Shown: positions 44,701 through 53,289 of the stretch, in pieces
Layout of the letters: the number at the start of each line of letters is the position of its first letter
Position numbering within the stretch: the first letter of the stretch is position 1
Origin: an uncultured Rikenellaceae bacterium
GTDB taxonomy: Bacteria > Bacteroidota > Bacteroidia > Bacteroidales > Rikenellaceae
NCBI GenBank assembly: GCA_946486375.1
Contig: CAMLTW010000002.1
Location: forward strand, 1 to 64,000
Reading direction: 5' to 3'
DNA: 64,000 bases
Position numbers and translations under genes: made by a program
The notes under the pieces: model-generated
What the model was told of the DNA's origin: nothing
Database searches by the model: none
Seen by the model: only the letters and a program-made list of their open reading frames with translations

Positions 44701-44747
44701 CGGAGGCGCTGATCCGCCTTCTTCTATAGGGCCGAAAAAATGTTCCG

Positions 44748-45245
44748 TCAATATTTCCGTTCCCACTCTCCCACTTCCAGATCGCGGATGATGTCGCCGT
44801 CGATCACGAACCGGACGGCTGTCCGCACCTGATGAAAACCGTTGATCCCTGCGGCACCGGGGTTGATGTGCAACAGGTCTTCTTTCCGGTCGTGCATGAC
44901 TTTCAGAATGTGGGAGTGGCCGCTGACGAAAATTTTCGGACGATACTGCCGGATTTTGGCCAGCGCTTCCGCGTCGTAACGACCGGGGTATCCCCCGATA
45001 TGGGTCATCAATACCTTTACTCCTTCGCATTCGAATTCCTGAAACCGGGGATAGACGATCCGTACCCGGGCATCATCTATATTGCCGTATACTCCCGTCA
45101 GGGGTTTGAATGCGGCGATGGCATCCGCCGTTTGCAGGTTTCCGAAGTCGCCGGCGTGCCAGAGCACATCCGCATCCCGGAAAAAGTGTTTGAGTTTATC
45201 GTCGAACAGGCCATGCGTGTCCGAGAGCAGCCCTACCCTTGTCAT
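44748..45245 (-). CDS. YfcE/MJ0936-family metallophosphoesterase
   Basis: Small calcineurin-like phosphodiesterase of 165 residues. Metal-ligand motifs in order: LLSDTHG, HAGDFGN, GNIDDARVR (Asn), THIGGYPGRYD (His) and SGHSHILKV. The start at 45245 (MTRVGLLSDTH) is used because the earlier in-frame Met at 45269 would overlap the TAnnTTTG promoter. The substrate is unknown; relatives cleave model phosphodiesters. It runs opposite to the tRNA and ends just inside the AT-rich patch. Confidence 0.92.
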   Translation of the reverse strand: MTRVGLLSDTHGLFDDKLKHFFRDADVLWHAGDFGNLQTADAIAAFKPLTGVYGNIDDARVRIVYPRFQEFECEGVKVLMTHIGGYPGRYDAEALAKIRQYRPKIFVSGHSHILKVMHDRKEDLLHINPGAAGINGFHQVRTAVRFVIDGDIIRDLEVGEWERKY

Positions 45246-45266
45246 CTGATTGGAACGGTTTACCGG

Positions 45267-45274
45267 CAAAGGTA
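45267..45274 (-). promoter_or_regulatory. Promoter -7 element for the phosphoesterase
   Basis: TACCTTTG on the minus strand, 21 bases upstream of the chosen ATG. Confidence 0.6.
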
Positions 45275-45300
45275 AACGAAAGAAATGTTTTTTCCTTCGG

Positions 45301-45440
45301 AAAACGGTATCGGATTTGTTGAGGGGAAGGGAACTTCCGGAAAGATTGCCGCTTCGATTCTTCCCCTGTCTGTTGCGGATCGGAAGGAGGGTTAAAATTA
45401 TTCGTTTCGTATTCTTTTTTGAAAAACGGTATCGATTTTG
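45301..45440. repeat. Pair of 18-bp direct repeats in the intergenic region
   Basis: AAAACGGTATCGGATTTG at 45301-45318 and AAAACGGTATCGATTTTG at 45423-45440 (16 of 18 identical), each preceded by a T-rich run. The 45246-45559 interval otherwise holds only the promoter of the phosphoesterase, and no convincing gene. Confidence 0.5.
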
Positions 45441-45559
45441 CAGACAGTGGTATAACGGTTTTCGTCTCGTTGCCGGGTGGAAAAAACGGTTCGGGACGGT
45501 CGACCTTTACGAAAAGAACTCTTTTACCGATAACTAATTAATAAAAACGCAGTACAATT

Positions 45560-46399
45560 ATGAAAGCAAAATTACTCTTCTTAGCAGGACTGTTTTTGGC
45601 TTTGGGAGTCGCCTTTACCAGTTGCGACGATGACGATAACGACATCAATCCCGGCAAACAGTACACCGATGCCCTTCAGGCGAAGTATCCCGACGCCCGG
45701 AACGTGAAATGGGAAAACAAGGACGGATACACCGTGGCCGACTTTACGCTGAACGGCGTAGTGAAACGGGCTTGGTACAACAGCAGCGTTCAGGAAGTCA
45801 TGACCGAAACCGGAACGAACTTCGACGCGCTGCCGGTAGCCATCCGGAACAGCTATGGCCAGAATCCGTATGCTCAATGGTATCGGGACGACGTCAGCCA
45901 GGTGCAGTTGCTGACCACCAACACCAACGTTTACACGATCGCCATCAAGCAGGACAAACGGGATATGGTGCTGGTTTATCTGGAAGACGGGACGCTCATC
46001 AAGACCGGGATCAACATGGACAAGGATACCGAATACCTGCCCGTTTCGGCTCAGATTCAGGGTATCGTGAACGACAAGCTTCCGGGTTCGGTGGTGTATC
46101 TGGTTTACAAGGGCGATGAAAACATCAACGCCGTGGCTCTCCAGAACGGGATTTATCAGACCGTGACGATGAACAACCAGTTCCAGTGGCTCAAGACTTC
46201 TTACGAAACCACCTGGGATGCACTGCCCGATATCGTGAAGACCTCTTATCAGGCTTCTTCCTACAACGGGCTGACGATCTATCAGATCGACGATGTTCAG
46301 TCTCCTGCCGGTCATTACTACTGGTTCGTTCTGCAGAGCGGCGATGCGTTCCAGGCCATCATGATCAACGATCAGGGAGCGATCACGCAAGACCGATAA
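45560..46399 (+). CDS. PepSY-like lipoprotein with two repeats
   Basis: Lipoprotein signal MKAKLLFLAGLFLALGVAFTSC, then DDDDND, an acidic run that resembles the surface-export signal of Bacteroidota lipoproteins. The body has two related BLIP/PepSY-like units; the first begins YTDALQAKYPDARNVKWENKDGY and continues to TNFDALPVAIRNSY, and the second holds TTWDALPDIVKTSYQASSY. No enzymatic residues are seen. Such proteins are abundant in gut Bacteroidota and their function is unknown. Confidence 0.8.
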   Translation: MKAKLLFLAGLFLALGVAFTSCDDDDNDINPGKQYTDALQAKYPDARNVKWENKDGYTVADFTLNGVVKRAWYNSSVQEVMTETGTNFDALPVAIRNSYGQNPYAQWYRDDVSQVQLLTTNTNVYTIAIKQDKRDMVLVYLEDGTLIKTGINMDKDTEYLPVSAQIQGIVNDKLPGSVVYLVYKGDENINAVALQNGIYQTVTMNNQFQWLKTSYETTWDALPDIVKTSYQASSYNGLTIYQIDDVQSPAGHYYWFVLQSGDAFQAIMINDQGAITQDR

Positions 46400-46441
46400 A
46401 ACGTTGAACGTTTCCGGATAAGAGTGAAGGAAACGGATTTG

Positions 46442-46498
46442 TCCCTGCCGGGAATCTGTCCGGGCCGCGAGGCTGAACGATTCCGGCAGGGATTTTTT
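46442..46498 (+). terminator. Terminator of the PepSY-like gene
   Basis: A 14-bp stem (TCCCTGCCGG-GAATC, one bulged G, pairing with GATTCCGGCAGGGA) with a 22-base loop and TTTTTT. Confidence 0.8.
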
Positions 46499-46674
46499 CT
46501 GTCGGGGCGGCATATCGTTTGGCAGAGCTTCCGGGGTCGGACGTAAGTTTTTGTTCCGTACTTTGGTTTTCAAGGGTTGGATTCGATAGACGCTGTTTTG
46601 TCTCGGTTGCCTTCGATGCAGGCAGGCTGCGCTTCGGCAAAACGAATAAAATTCTTTTTACGCTCGACTTACAT

Positions 46675-46682
46675 TATCTTTG
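46675..46682 (+). promoter_or_regulatory. Promoter -7 element for waaA-mqnD
   Basis: TATCTTTG, 16 bases upstream of the waaA ATG. Together with the terminator it accounts for the 300-base gap 46400-46698. Confidence 0.65.
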
Positions 46683-46698
46683 TGCAAAACCTGAAGCT

Positions 46699-47925
46699 AT
46701 GGGGATTTTTTACGGTTTTGCCATGCGGGGGATGGCGTTCGGCATCCGGTGCGCCTCCTTCTTCAATCCCAAAGCCCGTTTGTGGGTCGAGGGACGCCGG
46801 AACATCTTCCGGCGGTTGCGGGAAACGGTCGCTTCCGGAGAGAGGATCGTTTGGTTTCATGCCGCATCGCTGGGCGAGTTCGAACAGGGGCGTCCCGTGA
46901 TCGAGGCTTTTCGGGAAACACACCCCGGCCATAAAATCCTGCTCACTTTTTTTTCACCCTCCGGTTACGAAATCCGGAAGGACTATCCGGGAGCCGACTA
47001 TGTCTTCTATCTGCCGGCCGATACCCGGCGCAACGCCCGCCGGTTCGTGGAAACGGTAAGGCCGGAGATCGCCGTTTTCATCAAATACGAGTTCTGGGCC
47101 AACTACCTGAAGATTTTGCAGCGGAACGGCACGCGCACCTTCATCGTTTCCGCGATCTTCCGTCCCGATTCCGCTTTTTTTCGCTGGTACGGCGGGTGGT
47201 ATCGGAAGCTGCTCCGGTGCTTCGAGCATATTTTCGTGCAGGATGAAGAATCCCGCAGGCTACTGGGGAAAATCGGCGTATCGAACGTGACCGTGGCGGG
47301 AGACACCCGGTTCGATCGGGTGGCGACCATTGCGGGAAGGGCCAAAAGTCTGCCGGTAGTGGAGGCGTTCGTCGGAAAGGCGACGGAAGTTTTGGTGGCC
47401 GGAAGCACCTGGCTTCCCGATGAGGAACTGCTTGTACGGCTGGTGAACCGGCATCCGGACGTGAAGTTTATCATCGCTCCCCACGAAATCCATCCAGAAC
47501 GAATGGAAAAGTTCGCCGCTTCGGTTCGCTGTCGCACGGTTCGCTATACGCAGGCTGCGGCGGAGGCCGATCTGTCGGATGCGGGCGTGCTTTTCATCGA
47601 CACCATCGGCATCCTCTCTTCGGTGTATCGGTACGGCAAGTATGCATACATCGGCGGCGGATTCGGGGCAGGAATCCACAATACACTGGAAGCCGCCACC
47701 TTCGGACTGCCGCTCGCTTTCGGCCCGAACCATCATAAGTTTCGCGAAGCCTCGGACCTGATGGCCGGAGGAGGGGCCGTCAGCGTGACGGACGGGGAGG
47801 AACTGGAGGCATGGTTCGACTCCCTGCGTAAAGAGGAAGACCGGTACGCGTCGGCTTCCGGTTTTTGTCGTCGATACGTGGCGGATCAGTGCGGTGCCAC
47901 CGCCGCCATTTTGTCCCGGTTGTAA
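46699..47925 (+). CDS. waaA: 3-deoxy-D-manno-octulosonic acid transferase
   Basis: Kdo transferase, adding Kdo to lipid A precursors at the inner membrane. It has an N-terminal hydrophobic anchor and the GT30 fold, with FHAASLGEFEQGRPVIEAF, FFSPSGYEIRKDY, the VFIKYEFWANYL segment, VAGSTWLPDEELLV, APHEIHPERMEKF and GGGFGAGIHNTLEAATFGLPLAFGPNHHKF (written here as signature segments). The 408-residue length fits. The ATG at 46699 follows the TAnnTTTG element; the longer open frame upstream is not conserved in character. Confidence 0.93.
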   Translation: MGIFYGFAMRGMAFGIRCASFFNPKARLWVEGRRNIFRRLRETVASGERIVWFHAASLGEFEQGRPVIEAFRETHPGHKILLTFFSPSGYEIRKDYPGADYVFYLPADTRRNARRFVETVRPEIAVFIKYEFWANYLKILQRNGTRTFIVSAIFRPDSAFFRWYGGWYRKLLRCFEHIFVQDEESRRLLGKIGVSNVTVAGDTRFDRVATIAGRAKSLPVVEAFVGKATEVLVAGSTWLPDEELLVRLVNRHPDVKFIIAPHEIHPERMEKFAASVRCRTVRYTQAAAEADLSDAGVLFIDTIGILSSVYRYGKYAYIGGGFGAGIHNTLEAATFGLPLAFGPNHHKFREASDLMAGGGAVSVTDGEELEAWFDSLRKEEDRYASASGFCRRYVADQCGATAAILSRL

Positions 47926-47937
47926 AAACACGATTCC

Positions 47938-48759
47938 ATGAAACTGAAAATCCGTATTTCCACCTGTCCGAACGATACCTTCATGTTTGAGGCGATGCTG
48001 CACGGCCGGATCGACACCGAAGGTCTGGAGTTCGAAACGGAACCGGCCGATATCGAACGGTTGAACGAAGGGCTTTTGCAGGGAGACGAAGCCGATATTT
48101 CCAAAATGAGTTATGCCGTGTTGCCGGACATCCGCCGCCGGTACCGGGTTCTTCCTTCGGGAAGCGCGTTGGGCCGGGGAAACGGGCCTTTGTTGGTGAG
48201 TGCCAAGGCATTGTCCAAAAAAGAAATGACAGGCCTTTGCGTTGCAGTCCCCGGAAAGTACACCACTGCCAGCCTGCTGTTGAGAAAATTTTTCCCCGGA
48301 ATCGGCTGTACGCGGGAATGTCTTTTTTCCGACGTGGCGGATGCGGTGCTTAAGGGAGAGACGGAAGCCGGCGTTCTGATCCATGAAGGACGGTTTACAT
48401 ACGAGGAAAAGGGGTTGAACCTGGTCGCCGATCTGGGAAGGGAATGGGAGACGTCCTGCGGCCTGCCCCTGCCTTTGGGAGGTATCGTCGTTTCGCGGCG
48501 CCTGCCGGAGGACGTACAGCGGAAGGCGGGTCGGGTGTTGCGACGGAGCATCGAATATGCCCTGGAACATCCGTCGGTTTCCTATGATTTCGTAAAGCGG
48601 TATGCGCAGGAAATGGACGATGACGTGATCGACCGGCACATCGGGCTGTTCGTAAACCATTATTCCCTCGATCTGGGCGAGGAGGGGAGACAGGCGGTAC
48701 AAACCCTGCTGTCCGAGCGAATGAAGGCGGACGCTTTCGCCGATGTTTTTGTCGGATAG
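47938..48759 (+). CDS. mqnD: 1,4-dihydroxy-6-naphthoate synthase (MqnD)
   Basis: Enzyme of the futalosine pathway to menaquinone that cleaves cyclic dehypoxanthinyl futalosine. It belongs to the periplasmic-binding-like MqnA/MqnD superfamily; diagnostic segments are RISTCPNDTFMFEAMLHG, DEADISKMSYAVLP, GSALGRGNGPLLV, VAVPGKYTTASLLLR and GLPLPLGGIVVSR. MqnD rather than MqnA is favoured by the N-terminal CPNDTF motif. It is 12 bases after waaA and likely on the same transcript. Other mqn genes are not in the window, apart from the possible deaminase facing it. Confidence 0.9.
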   Translation: MKLKIRISTCPNDTFMFEAMLHGRIDTEGLEFETEPADIERLNEGLLQGDEADISKMSYAVLPDIRRRYRVLPSGSALGRGNGPLLVSAKALSKKEMTGLCVAVPGKYTTASLLLRKFFPGIGCTRECLFSDVADAVLKGETEAGVLIHEGRFTYEEKGLNLVADLGREWETSCGLPLPLGGIVVSRRLPEDVQRKAGRVLRRSIEYALEHPSVSYDFVKRYAQEMDDDVIDRHIGLFVNHYSLDLGEEGRQAVQTLLSERMKADAFADVFVG

Positions 48760-48779
48760 ACGCTATTGCGGGCAGCAGG

Positions 48780-48817
48780 GAACGGCGCCGGTCGGATATT
48801 TCCGGAGCCGTTTCTCG
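48780..48817. terminator. Weak hairpin between mqnD and the amidohydrolase
   Basis: GAACGGCGCCGG can pair with CCGGAGCCGTTTC with one mismatch around a 10-base loop. The T-tail is short. Confidence 0.35.
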
Positions 48818-48856
48818 TTTGATCCGGAAGATGCGAAAGCGTAACGGGAAACGATA

Positions 48857-50077
48857 CTATCTTCCGGGCGGCACGATCAGCCGGGACGCGGATTCGGGGG
48901 TCAGCCGGAAGTGTTCCCAATCGATCCCTTCCACCAGCACGGCGCCGGGTTTTTTGCCGGGTTCGAAAGTGCTGCTCCACCCGTCGGCCCGAAGCGCCTC
49001 CGCACCCTTCAGTGTAGCCCATCCCGCCAGTTCCGTCAGCGGAATATCGGGAAAACGGGCGGTGAGGTATTTCAGTTCTTCCAGCACCGAAAGCGACGTA
49101 TTGGAAGCCAGACTGTCCGTTCCCAGGGCGATGCGGCATCCTTTCCGTCGCAGGAGTTCGACGGGGGGAACTGCATGCTCAATATAAGCGTTGGAGCGGG
49201 GACACAGTACGTAAGTGATCTCCCGGAAACGATCGTTCAGCCTGTCTATGTCCTCTTCCGTAATGAACGTGTTATGAATCAGCAATAGCGGCGTTTCCGC
49301 CGGCAGGGTCGCGGTCAGTCTTCCGGTCGGGGAACCGTACCGGAGAAAATCGGGATGCAGCCCCGCTTTCCGGTTGTTTTCCGCCAGCCGGCCCGTTCCC
49401 CGGTAAATCCCCGTTTCTTCCGGACTTTCCATAAAATGAACGGAAAGGGGCGGGAGGGGCTTCTCCGTCCGAGAGGCAGTGTCCTGCCGGGTCGTGAAGA
49501 TGCCTTTCCACAGATTCTCGGAGACCGAATAAGTCGAATGGGGCGTGAGGGAACACTCCAGCCCTTCGTTCCGTCCTTCGTCGGCCAGCGCTTTCCCGTT
49601 TCGCAAAGCGGTATTCGCCACCGACGGATCCGTTCCGAACAGTTCGATGAAATTGCGGTAGCGGATGCCGCTTTTCTTTTTGAGGTCGAAAGTAGCGTCC
49701 CCATTGCAGATATCTCCTGCGGCTACGATCCCTTCCGCCCGCATCAGCGCATCCTGCACGTCGGCGGCCCTGCGGCGTTCCGATTCGGGAGTCGCTTCCC
49801 GGCAGGCGGTGATGGCCGAGACGAAACCGCCGAGTCCCGTCCCTTCCGGAATCTTTCCCCGCAGGTAGGAGAGTTCGAGGTGGGTATGCGCGTTGACCAT
49901 GCCGGGGAGGAGGATTCCGCTGTAGAATTCGATTCCGTGCAGCGAATCCATTTTGGAAACGTCGTTTTCCACCGAGACGAGGGTGCCGTCCGCCTCAAAG
50001 GTGAGTACGGCACGCGGTATCGGGCCGGAGCGGGGGCACAGCGTAAAATGTGCAGCTATCTTTCTTTGCGAAGACAT
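48857..50077 (-). CDS. Amidohydrolase, candidate aminofutalosine deaminase
   Basis: Metal-dependent amidohydrolase of the cytosine/atrazine deaminase type, 406 residues. Metal ligands: NAHTHLELSYL, His in SVHFMESPEETGIY, His in LIHNTFIT and Asp in GTDSLASN. The N-terminal RKIAAHFTLCP plus a beta-sandwich (LLPGMVN) are family-typical, which supports the start at 50077 despite an 83-bp overlap with the upstream DUF4296 gene. Because it faces mqnD and the group includes amino-deoxyfutalosine deaminase (MqnX), that role is attractive; a guanine or thiomethyladenosine deaminase is the alternative. Confidence 0.78.
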   Translation of the reverse strand: MSSQRKIAAHFTLCPRSGPIPRAVLTFEADGTLVSVENDVSKMDSLHGIEFYSGILLPGMVNAHTHLELSYLRGKIPEGTGLGGFVSAITACREATPESERRRAADVQDALMRAEGIVAAGDICNGDATFDLKKKSGIRYRNFIELFGTDPSVANTALRNGKALADEGRNEGLECSLTPHSTYSVSENLWKGIFTTRQDTASRTEKPLPPLSVHFMESPEETGIYRGTGRLAENNRKAGLHPDFLRYGSPTGRLTATLPAETPLLLIHNTFITEEDIDRLNDRFREITYVLCPRSNAYIEHAVPPVELLRRKGCRIALGTDSLASNTSLSVLEELKYLTARFPDIPLTELAGWATLKGAEALRADGWSSTFEPGKKPGAVLVEGIDWEHFRLTPESASRLIVPPGR

Positions 50078-50888
50078 GATTCAGCGGCAGGTGTTTTTCC
50101 GGGTCGAAGTTCAGGAGTTCGGGGACGATTTTCGCCCGGCTTCGTTCCACGGGTTCATAATAAACGATCCGGAGGCTGTCCACCGTTATGGACGGATTCC
50201 GGGCGTTGTCGAAATAATCGGACAGGCGGATGACCAGTTCCTTGTGGTAGTCTTTTGCTTCCGCCCGGAAAAAGAGCGGCTCCCGTCCCCCTTTTTTCAG
50301 CATGACGGAGTGGAGGCCGTCCCGGGTACCGTTATTCCGAACCAGATGGTACCGCATGATGAAATAGGTGTTTTGGTCGGACGAGTCGATCCGGTAGTTA
50401 TAACTGGCCGCATAGGTCCCTTCCTGTACGGGCAGCGTGACGACCAGTTTTTCCTTGTCCGCCAGCCGGGTAAGGTGGAATACGGTATCGAACGCGGTGT
50501 AAATCGTGTCCTTGTAGCGATCCGAAGCCATGGAGTCGACTCTCTCCCGGATGCGCTTGCGGCCCTGGAAACGATCGTTTTCCCGTTTGATGTCCGCCGC
50601 CGCCTCGTCGATGATTTCCGTCAGCCGCGAGCTTTTCCGCATAGCCATCCTGTCCAAGGAATAACGGAAGTCCTTTTCGTTGTAGCCGTACTTTTTCAGG
50701 ATGGGCGAATAGATGTCCACCGTATCCATGTCCACGTTCCGTACGTACAGGCTCGAATAGGAATTGGTCAGCAACAGGTCGCGGATGATGGCGGCCATTT
50801 TATCGTCCGGTATTTCCTTCGGCGACCCGCAGGAAACGAGCGCCAGCAGGAGGACGAAAAAGGATGTATGGAAAATCGCTTTTTTCAT
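49995..50888 (-). CDS. DUF4296 lipoprotein
   Basis: Lipoprotein (MKKAIFHTSFFVLLLALVSC, Cys20) with the DUF4296 signature just after it: IPDDKMAAIIRDLLLTNSYSSLY and DIYSPILKKYGYNEKDFRYSLDRM. After about residue 110 comes a longer C-terminal region rich in beta-strand (TVFHLTRLADKEKLVVTLP), with no known function. Its ATG overlaps the stop of the permease gene (ATGA), and its 3' end overlaps the amidohydrolase. 297 residues. Confidence 0.82.
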   Translation of the reverse strand: MKKAIFHTSFFVLLLALVSCGSPKEIPDDKMAAIIRDLLLTNSYSSLYVRNVDMDTVDIYSPILKKYGYNEKDFRYSLDRMAMRKSSRLTEIIDEAAADIKRENDRFQGRKRIRERVDSMASDRYKDTIYTAFDTVFHLTRLADKEKLVVTLPVQEGTYAASYNYRIDSSDQNTYFIMRYHLVRNNGTRDGLHSVMLKKGGREPLFFRAEAKDYHKELVIRLSDYFDNARNPSITVDSLRIVYYEPVERSRAKIVPELLNFDPEKHLPLNHVFAKKDSCTFYAVPPLRPDTACRTHL

Positions 50889-52150
50889 GCGTCTTTTGAT
50901 TCTGAGTCCGAAGAAATGTTCGTTCCGGCTGCCGATCCCGTCCGTGCCGAGATCAATCGCCCGACGGTGAACCGGGAAATCGCCCAGCCGATCGCTCCGA
51001 CGCTCAGTACGATGCCCAGCAGATCGGTCGTTTCGATTTCCACCGGATAGGCATCGACCAGAAAAGAGCTTCCCGCCATTTTGATCCATCCGAAATGCTG
51101 TTGCAACAGACATACGGCGATTCCCAGCACCAGCCCCGCAGCCATGCCGATCCCCGAAATCAGCATGCCTTCCCGGACGAAAATCCGTCGAATGAGTTTC
51201 CGTTCCGCGCCCAGGGTGATCAGGGTTTCCGTGTCCTTCTGCTTGTCGATGATGATCATGATGAGCGATCCCACGATGCTGAACGAGGCGATGACGAGCA
51301 CCATCAGGATGATGAAATAGATGCCCCATTTTTCGTACTGCATGATCCGGTAAAGGCTTTCCTTCTGTTGATAACTCGTCTGCACCCGAAAATCGTCTCC
51401 GGCGATTCCGGCGATTCGCGCTCTGACCCGGTCGGGGTCGCTGCCCGGAGCGAGCCGAAGGATAGCCGACGATACCTGTTCCGGACCGTATTCCAGCAAT
51501 TCGCGGACGAATCCGATGGGAGCGATGACGTACCGGCTGTCCGTTTCGTTGTCCAGCGCGAAAATGCCCGAAGGAAAAATCGTCTTTTTGCGGTAGAAAC
51601 TCACGGGCAGGAGCGGAGAACCGGTTCCCCGCCGGGGCATGTAGACGACCAGCGGTTCCAGCAGCGTGGTTCCGACCGTCAGATTGTAAGCCACCCCCTG
51701 ACCGATCAGCGCCTGATCCAGATCGCCGAATTTGGGCCGGTATTCTCCCTGCACCACCATGTTCCGGATGGGGACGACGGTATCGTAGAGGGAATCCACC
51801 CCCAGAATGGAACCGATGTACTGTTTGTCGCCGTATTCGAAAAGGGCGTTTTCCTCGAGCGTGAATCCCGTTTCCTCTACCCCTTCCACGTTCCGGATTT
51901 CCGACAGCGGCAACGTGTTCCGGTCGAAAAACTTCCCCTCGGCCGCCGTAATCCGGATTTCGGGATCGAAGTTCCGGTACATGGATTTGATGAGCGAATC
52001 GAAGCCGTTGAACACCGACAGCAGGATCACCATCGCCATCACGGGAACGGCCACCGTCAAGGCGCTCACTCCCGAGATGATGTTGATGACGGAGAGCGAT
52101 TTGCGGGAAAACAGGTAGCGTCGGGCGAACAGCAACGGCAGGTTCGGCAT
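50885..52150 (-). CDS. LolC/E-like ABC transporter permease
   Basis: FtsX-type permease with the MacB-like layout: an N-terminal helix preceded by FARRYLFSRKSLSVINIISGVSALTVAVP, a large periplasmic domain (residues ~50-260), and three C-terminal helices (~275-300, 325-350, 370-395) with IIIDKQKDTETLITLGAE between them. This is the LolC/LolE family that releases lipoproteins from the inner membrane. The ATPase partner is not in the window. It follows rbfA with a 4-base gap, an arrangement seen in other Bacteroidota. 421 residues. Confidence 0.88.
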   Translation of the reverse strand: MPNLPLLFARRYLFSRKSLSVINIISGVSALTVAVPVMAMVILLSVFNGFDSLIKSMYRNFDPEIRITAAEGKFFDRNTLPLSEIRNVEGVEETGFTLEENALFEYGDKQYIGSILGVDSLYDTVVPIRNMVVQGEYRPKFGDLDQALIGQGVAYNLTVGTTLLEPLVVYMPRRGTGSPLLPVSFYRKKTIFPSGIFALDNETDSRYVIAPIGFVRELLEYGPEQVSSAILRLAPGSDPDRVRARIAGIAGDDFRVQTSYQQKESLYRIMQYEKWGIYFIILMVLVIASFSIVGSLIMIIIDKQKDTETLITLGAERKLIRRIFVREGMLISGIGMAAGLVLGIAVCLLQQHFGWIKMAGSSFLVDAYPVEIETTDLLGIVLSVGAIGWAISRFTVGRLISARTGSAAGTNISSDSESKDA

Positions 52151-52154
52151 GGGC

Positions 52155-52493
52155 TTACTCCTTGAGCAGTTGGTCGATGTGGTCGATGTATTCCAGCGAG
52201 TCGTCGATGCGGAAGGTCAGTTCGGGCACGATCCGGAGCTGGCTCTTCACCCGTTCTCCCAGTCCCTTTCTCACCTGCGATACATGCGTATTCAGCCGGT
52301 CGAGAATCTCTCCGCTTTTATCGAACGGAAAAATGCTGAGGTATACTTTCGCCACCGCCAAATCGGGACTGACGCGCACCCGCGTGACGGAAACCATCGC
52401 TCCGCGCACCAGGTCGGCGCCTTCCCGGATGAAGATGTCGCTGATGTCCTTCTGTACCTGTTTGGCTATTTTTTGTTGACGTGTCGTTTCCAT
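52155..52493 (-). CDS. rbfA: Ribosome-binding factor A
   Basis: Small KH-fold 30S maturation factor of 112 residues. Recognised by METTRQQKIAKQVQKDISDIF, the VSVTRVRVSPDLAVAKVYLSIF strand pair and LRIVPELTFRIDDSLEYIDHIDQLL at the C-terminus. It lies within the envelope operon, 10 bases after the beta-barrel gene. Confidence 0.95.
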   Translation of the reverse strand: METTRQQKIAKQVQKDISDIFIREGADLVRGAMVSVTRVRVSPDLAVAKVYLSIFPFDKSGEILDRLNTHVSQVRKGLGERVKSQLRIVPELTFRIDDSLEYIDHIDQLLKE

Positions 52494-52503
52494 AATCGGG
52501 ATT

Positions 52504-53289
52504 TTAGTCGGTTTTATTTTTTTTCCGGAGGGCCGGCGGTGAAAGTATGCCGCCTTTTCCCAGCCGGTAGTAAATGCCCATGGAGATGTTGATCTGATCC
52601 ATCGGAGAACGCTGCGGATTTCCGGGATATTTGTTGCCGTTTTTCAGCAGGTCGGAATATCCGAAACTGTACCGGGCTTCCACCAGGATTTCCAGCCGTT
52701 TGATGAACACCCCGAACCCGAATCCCCCGCACAGTCCGTATTCCCACCGGTTGTCCTTGACCAGCCGCATCGGATATTTCCCCTCGGAGAGCGTTCCGTG
52801 CGTTTTTGAGACCGTGGAGGAATCGGAGGCGTAGATGTAGGAGACGTAAACGCCCAGGTTCAGGAACATTCGGGCTTTCCGGTTGAAGAAATAGACGTGC
52901 GGCTGCCAGAAGAAAGGCATCTCAATGGCCGACACCTCCCGGTGATAGGCGGTGTCCGCTCCCACGCGCTCATAGCGCTTGTAGCCTTTTCCCACGCGCT
53001 GGATGTCCAGTTCGATGGCGCCCACGTATTTGATCGGGCTATAGTATTTCCAGGAAACTCCTGCGGAAGGGAAGCCCCACAGCATGCCCGTTTCTTCCTT
53101 GGGATCGAACCGGACGCTTCCTCCGCCGTAGCCGCCGCGTACGCCCAGGTAATGCTGCGCCTGCAGCGTGCTCCCGCATATCATGAGCAAAAAACCGACC
53201 GCCAGCAAACGACGGAGCCGTCTCGCTCCGGAAAATGGTTTCTTTCCGTACTGAAAAATATATTTCGTCCGTGTGTTCATTTCGGTCAT
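52504..53289 (-). CDS. Outer-membrane beta-barrel protein (PorT/porin-like)
   Basis: 261 residues from the ATG at 53289, which overlaps the stop of the upstream gene as ATGA; a second ATG at 53280 is equally possible. The first ~45 residues are a long positively charged lead and a signal (LLAVGFLLMICGSTLQAQ). The mature part starts HYLGVRGGYGGGSVRF and alternates aromatic beta-strands (AIELDIQRVGKGYKRY, EYGLCGGFGFGVFIKRLEILVEARYSFGYSDLL), ending in GIYYRLGKGG before a charged tail. It fits the PorT-like outer-membrane barrel group. Confidence 0.78.
   Translation of the reverse strand: MTEMNTRTKYIFQYGKKPFSGARRLRRLLAVGFLLMICGSTLQAQHYLGVRGGYGGGSVRFDPKEETGMLWGFPSAGVSWKYYSPIKYVGAIELDIQRVGKGYKRYERVGADTAYHREVSAIEMPFFWQPHVYFFNRKARMFLNLGVYVSYIYASDSSTVSKTHGTLSEGKYPMRLVKDNRWEYGLCGGFGFGVFIKRLEILVEARYSFGYSDLLKNGNKYPGNPQRSPMDQINISMGIYYRLGKGGILSPPALRKKNKTD

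Noticed and set aside
45250-45537. 95-codon plus-strand frame ahead of the PepSY-like gene
   Set aside because: Composition is Arg/Phe-rich without pattern, and it overlaps the phosphoesterase promoter.
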